DNA from: Mytilus californianus
Lineage: Eukaryota; Mollusca; Bivalvia; Mytilida; Mytilidae
Direction of reading: 5' to 3'
DNA length: 64,000 nucleotides
NCBI RefSeq assembly: GCF_021869535.1
Contig: NW_026262581.1
Location: forward strand, 113,612,771-113,676,770
The position numbers and the translations under genes were made by a program. Positions within the stretch are counted from its first letter, which is position 1. Each line of letters starts with the position of its first letter. This document shows positions 60,021 through 64,000 of this stretch, one piece after another. The notes under the pieces are model-generated. The model saw nothing but the letters and a program-made list of their open reading frames with translations, was not told the DNA's origin and ran no database searches.

Positions 60021-63000
60021 CTACATAATACCTATTAAAGCCCTTACTAAATTTTGTACATGTTCCTTGGTTACCAATTTTGTTTCGTTAGCCCCATTAT
60101 CAGTTGGTTTCCGATTATTTTTTATTTTAACCCGGTTTACAGACATGTTATCTTCCATATCGGAAATTTCAGATTCAACAGGCGAAGAGTGACTGCTGGA
60201 CATTTTATCATCAATGTCAGAAACTTCAGAATTAGTAGACGAATTTTCTACTTCTTCTTTTATGATTTGATCATCACTTTCTATTTCACTATTATTGACA
60301 TTATTTTGTTCTGAGAAAATTTTCTTCCCCCTTAATTTTTTAGATAACTCCATTAATGGTATATCATCTTCTTCATCAGAATTTTCCCTTTCTTTTTTAT
60401 ATCTTTTTGCAATTTGATTTAACGGAGTGTCTGAATCTATGCTTTCATCATCAGAGGAGTCTTCTGATTGTGACTCAATGGGAACTACATATGCAGCTTT
60501 ACGTAATGTCCTACCTTGATTGTTGTTAGGAATTTCCCAATCTAACTTAGCCAAACGAATTTGTTCAGCATGAGCCTTTGTGGTTGTCCCATCTAACTGA
60601 TTTTTTAAAATAAAACTAACAGGTGAAGTTTGTTCTATAATCCTATAGTACGGAGTCCATTTTTTTGAAAGTTTGCTTGCCCTTCTATGATTTTTATAAA
60701 AAACTGGGTTTCCTACCTCAAACCTTATATCTTTGCTATGTTTGTTTGCGTACTTAGCTTGTTTCTGCTTAGATTTTTTCATGGTTTTATGAACCAACAT
60801 AAATGATTTATGTTGTTGTTGCAAGGCAATTTTATGATATTCTTCCCCATTGTATTTTCTCCTAGGCTGTAAAATGTTATCTAAAGGTAAAACTGGATCC
60901 CTGTTATATAATGCATAAAAAGGTGAAAGTTGGGTGGACTCATTGATATTGAATCTAATTGCTGCTAAAGCTTGGTTCAAGTATAAATCCCAAGTTGTGG
61001 AATGATCTTCTATTAATTTTGACAAAACATCATGTAATGTTCTATGAAATCTTTCTATTTTAGCATTACCCTGAGGGTGATAGAATGAAGTTTTAATATG
61101 CTTTATATTAAGTTCCTTACAAACTTCCTCCATAGCCTTAGAACAGTTTTCCCCTCCGTTATCACTTGTTAGAATTTGAATCCCAGAATGCCTTGAAGTA
61201 ATTTCTTCAATCAAAAGATGTGCAACATTGTCAGTGCTTTTTGTTGCGACACTAAAAGCTTCTGGCCACCCTGAGTATAAATCGATAAATCCTATAATGT
61301 ACCTGTTACCTGACATGGTAGTTGGATACGGTCCACTCAAATCTACCCCTACATGACAAAAAGGATAAGGCGGAATTTTTGTTTCCTGAATTGGCGCTCT
61401 AACCTTTTGTAAATTGCGTGATTGACAAGGTACACAAGTAGTGACATAATTATACAATTCCTTAAACATGTTTGGCCAAAAATATTTTTGACGAATGGAA
61501 TCAAATGTTTTGTCAATGCCCATGTGCCCATTCTTATCATGATATTGTTCTACAACTGCTTGTTTTATATGAGATGGTATGTACAACCTTATAATAGGAT
61601 CATTATCTACATTTGAAATGTAATAAAGTATGTCATCTATTATGATGTACTTGTTTTGCACTGCCTCGGGTACCTTATCGCTTACAAGTTGTTCCTTTAA
61701 CTCACGTAATGTTTTGTCTTTCATTTGTTCGATTGACATATCAAATTCTTCAAACTGAAAATTTTCTTTTTCTGGAATATCTTCAACTAATTTATCATTA
61801 TTTGCATAATCAGAAAAATGAAATCTATTTGAATTAATCACATTAATTTCGTAAGTATTGTCACTAATATCCGGATACGGATCTGGATTTTCGTTTCGTT
61901 TTTCATCTGAAGGTAATCTAGACATAAAATCTGCACACACGTTTTGGGGCCCTGGAATATACTGAATAGTACAGTTATAACCCGTTATGTTCAATGCCCA
62001 CAGTTGAATTTTCTTATTTTGCATTGGTGATTCCAGAATGTATTTCAAAGGTTTGTGATCTGTTTTTATCACAAATTCAGCATTATACAAATAATGATTC
62101 AATTTTTGTAAGGCATAATGAATCGCAAAGGCTTCTTTTTCAATGGTTGACCAACGTGTTTGCGTATCACTCAATTTATGAGATAGGAAGTAAATTGGTC
62201 TTTCAACTTCATTTTCACCCTCTATTGGGCTGGCTTGTAATTGCGTTAAACAAGCACCTACACAATTATCACTAGCGTCCGTGTAAAGCACATATGGTTT
62301 ATTCAAATCTGGATATGCCAATAAGGGAACTTTCACTAATTCACCCCTTAATTTTTCAAAAGCAACTTGACAAGTGTTGGTCCAATCAAAAACCTTGTTT
62401 TTCCTAGTTAAGGCAACTATAGGCTCCGCAATTTTTGAAAATGAAGGTACAAATCTGCGATAATAACTCAAACAACCTATTAATCCTCTAACTTCCCTGA
62501 CATTCGAGGGAGCTTTCATGCCTTGAATGGCCTTAACCTTTTCAGGATCTGGTTTTAGTCCATCTTTACTTATTATAAAGCCTAAGTAATTAGTTTCATC
62601 TTGCAAAAAATTACATTTTTTCAATTTTAATTTTAGTTTGTGTTGTCTTAATCTATCAAAAACTTGTTGTATGTGGCCTAAATGTTCTTCCACTGTTTCG
62701 GAAAATATCAAAATGTCATCTATGTAAGCAGTTGAAAAATGTTCTAACCCTTGTAGTACCTCTGTAACTAATTCACTAAATAAACTGGGCCCTGAGGCGA
62801 GACCAAATGGCAATACATTGAACTCAAATAATCCCTTGTGACATACAAAAGCAGTCTTTTCCTTATCCGACTCTTTGACCTTTACCTGATAATATCCTGA
62901 CTTTAAATCAAGTGATGTCATTACTTTGGCTTTACCTACTGAAGCAAGCAAGTCATCAATCAGGGGCAACGGAAAGGAATAAATTTTACTGGCTGCGTTC

Positions 63001-64000
63001 AGGCTGCGATAGTCCACGCACATCCTTGATGTTTTATCCTTTTTAGAAACGATAATAATAGGCGCAGCCCAAGCCGACCTAGATTTCCTAATAATATTAG
63101 CCTCTAATAATTCCTCAATAGCCTTATCTATTATTTTTCTCTGATTGAGAGGGGCCCTATAGGGTTTTAATCTGATAGGTGGATGATCCCCGGTATCAAT
63201 AGTCATTTGCACTGTATCAGTGCACCCCAAATCTTTGTCTGAAGTTGCAAAAATATCTTCATTATCCCTTAACATTCTAAGTATATCCTTTTTAAATTCT
63301 TGTGGTACACTTATTTCAGACTCATCTAACTTTTTGAGTTCCGAAGTTCCTTGTGATTGATTAACATTGACTAAATTTATTTCTTCTAAATGAGAAGCCT
63401 TACCTACTACACAACCTCTTCTTAACCTAATTGATTTGTTTGTGTTATTTACAATCATCAAAGGAAACTTCCTATTTTTATTAAAATTAACCACCGTATT
63501 ACTTATCATTAAGCCTGGTTCTGTACTAACATACCCTGAAGCTACAGGTGAGATTTCTAACAATTTAGTACTTCCAAAACTTGGATTGTTCTTAAGGCCT
63601 ACGGGACAAACATTAATTGTTTGTGGTTTTAATACGGCATTTACGGTTAATCTTACAATTGAAGCCACATTAATATCTTCTTCTAATGGAACATAATTTT
63701 TTTGAATTCTTAAACATCCTAAATCAAAATATAACCTAACTCCATTTTGTACTAACCAATCTTTTCCTAAAATAACATTTCTGTTCATGTCTCTAACAAC
63801 ATAAAATAATTGAGTAACTTTTGTACTACCTATTTTAAATGTAAGGTTTGCACAACCTTCTACATGTAAAGACCCCCCATTTACGGACTGTAAGTTAGCC
63901 GTTTTCTTTAGTAATTTTGGTTTATCCCTCAAAGTTTCAAAAATTCTTTTGTGTATCAAAGAAACACTAGCGCCTGAATCTACGAGAGCTCTATATCTTT
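60021..64000 (-). CDS. pol: Ty3/gypsy Pol polyprotein, 5' end outside the window
   Basis: The frame is open from the right edge to TAG at 60021. Protease Asp-Ser-Gly-Ala is encoded at 63969-63980. Counting residues from 63959, reverse transcriptase spans about 255-470 (LPFGLASG, YIDD at 412-415) and RNase H follows (YTDAS at 559-563, KTDHKP at 632). Integrase has an H-H-C-C zinc finger at 807/812/842/845 and the D-D-E triad at 873, 933 and 969 (35 residues between the last two). All key residues are present and there is no internal stop, so the copy is probably young. A Ser/Asp/Glu-rich extension of about 150 residues follows integrase; no chromodomain is apparent. Gag and the 5' LTR lie off the right edge. 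The minus-strand neighbour is the env-like frame. Confidence 0.93.
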   Translation of the reverse strand, partial: RYRALVDSGASVSLIHKRIFETLRDKPKLLKKTANLQSVNGGSLHVEGCANLTFKIGSTKVTQLFYVVRDMNRNVILGKDWLVQNGVRLYFDLGCLRIQKNYVPLEEDINVASIVRLTVNAVLKPQTINVCPVGLKNNPSFGSTKLLEISPVASGYVSTEPGLMISNTVVNFNKNRKFPLMIVNNTNKSIRLRRGCVVGKASHLEEINLVNVNQSQGTSELKKLDESEISVPQEFKKDILRMLRDNEDIFATSDKDLGCTDTVQMTIDTGDHPPIRLKPYRAPLNQRKIIDKAIEELLEANIIRKSRSAWAAPIIIVSKKDKTSRMCVDYRSLNAASKIYSFPLPLIDDLLASVGKAKVMTSLDLKSGYYQVKVKESDKEKTAFVCHKGLFEFNVLPFGLASGPSLFSELVTEVLQGLEHFSTAYIDDILIFSETVEEHLGHIQQVFDRLRQHKLKLKLKKCNFLQDETNYLGFIISKDGLKPDPEKVKAIQGMKAPSNVREVRGLIGCLSYYRRFVPSFSKIAEPIVALTRKNKVFDWTNTCQVAFEKLRGELVKVPLLAYPDLNKPYVLYTDASDNCVGACLTQLQASPIEGENEVERPIYFLSHKLSDTQTRWSTIEKEAFAIHYALQKLNHYLYNAEFVIKTDHKPLKYILESPMQNKKIQLWALNITGYNCTIQYIPGPQNVCADFMSRLPSDEKRNENPDPYPDISDNTYEINVINSNRFHFSDYANNDKLVEDIPEKENFQFEEFDMSIEQMKDKTLRELKEQLVSDKVPEAVQNKYIIIDDILYYISNVDNDPIIRLYIPSHIKQAVVEQYHDKNGHMGIDKTFDSIRQKYFWPNMFKELYNYVTTCVPCQSRNLQKVRAPIQETKIPPYPFCHVGVDLSGPYPTTMSGNRYIIGFIDLYSGWPEAFSVATKSTDNVAHLLIEEITSRHSGIQILTSDNGGENCSKAMEEVCKELNIKHIKTSFYHPQGNAKIERFHRTLHDVLSKLIEDHSTTWDLYLNQALAAIRFNINESTQLSPFYALYNRDPVLPLDNILQPRRKYNGEEYHKIALQQQHKSFMLVHKTMKKSKQKQAKYANKHSKDIRFEVGNPVFYKNHRRASKLSKKWTPYYRIIEQTSPVSFILKNQLDGTTTKAHAEQIRLAKLDWEIPNNNQGRTLRKAAYVVPIESQSEDSSDDESIDSDTPLNQIAKRYKKERENSDEEDDIPLMELSKKLRGKKIFSEQNNVNNSEIESDDQIIKEEVENSSTNSEVSDIDDKMSSSHSSPVESEISDMEDNMSVNRVKIKNNRKPTDNGANETKLVTKEHVQNLVRALIGIM

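Noticed and set aside
60054..63696. Plus-strand frames under pol
   Set aside because: Antisense shadows of the intact minus-strand polyprotein.

Overview
The window looks like nuclear DNA of a bivalve, most likely a mytilid mussel. It is AT-rich and gene-poor, and it is packed with repeat families I associate with mussel genomes: tandem-core elements with GAC/GACG microsatellites, a tRNA-derived SINE, Penelope-like retroelements and hammerhead-bearing repeats. The organism call rests on recognition, not on a search.

The one conserved host gene I can reconstruct with confidence is eIF3e (INT6) on the + strand, 16163-31379. It has 13 exons with GT..AG introns and matching phases, encodes about 438 residues, and is followed by AATAAA at 31509. 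Its 6.7 kb first intron and several later introns hold MITEs, a tandem-core element, a foldback element and a decayed second copy of exon 9. Two weaker host candidates are single first-exon-like ORFs: 8805-9021 (-), low complexity and acidic, and 52849-52924 (+), a signal-peptide-like exon with a consensus donor.

Layout. 1-4.5 kb: tandem-core element and direct repeats. 4.5-8.7 kb: a TTAA-flanked, piggyBac-like non-autonomous element inserted into one arm of an inverted duplication whose other arm still shows the empty site. 9.4-10.0 kb: LINE remnant. 11.2-13.5 kb: a SINE folded into a 98-bp hairpin beside a 5'-truncated Penelope-like element with about 485-bp inverted arms carrying hammerhead-like cores. 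13.85-14.1 kb: another hammerhead-like repeat. 16.1-31.5 kb: eIF3e. 31.8-34.7 kb: dead LINE split by a tandem-core element. 35.2-37.7 kb: reverse-transcriptase remnant and mytilid repeats. 38.45-40.8 kb: 24-bp minisatellite. 42.23-42.78 kb: eleven near-identical 50-bp units. 46.8-51.7 kb: 39-bp minisatellite with higher-order duplications. 51.7-57.5 kb: AT-rich DNA with little recognisable. 57.5-64.0 kb: the 3' part of an LTR retroelement on the - strand with intact pol and an F-type env-like reading frame in the same frame, separated by one TAG. It continues beyond the right edge.

No rRNA, tRNA gene, CRISPR or bacterial-style operon was seen. Most long open frames here are by-products of repeats with periods divisible by three, or of palindromes.
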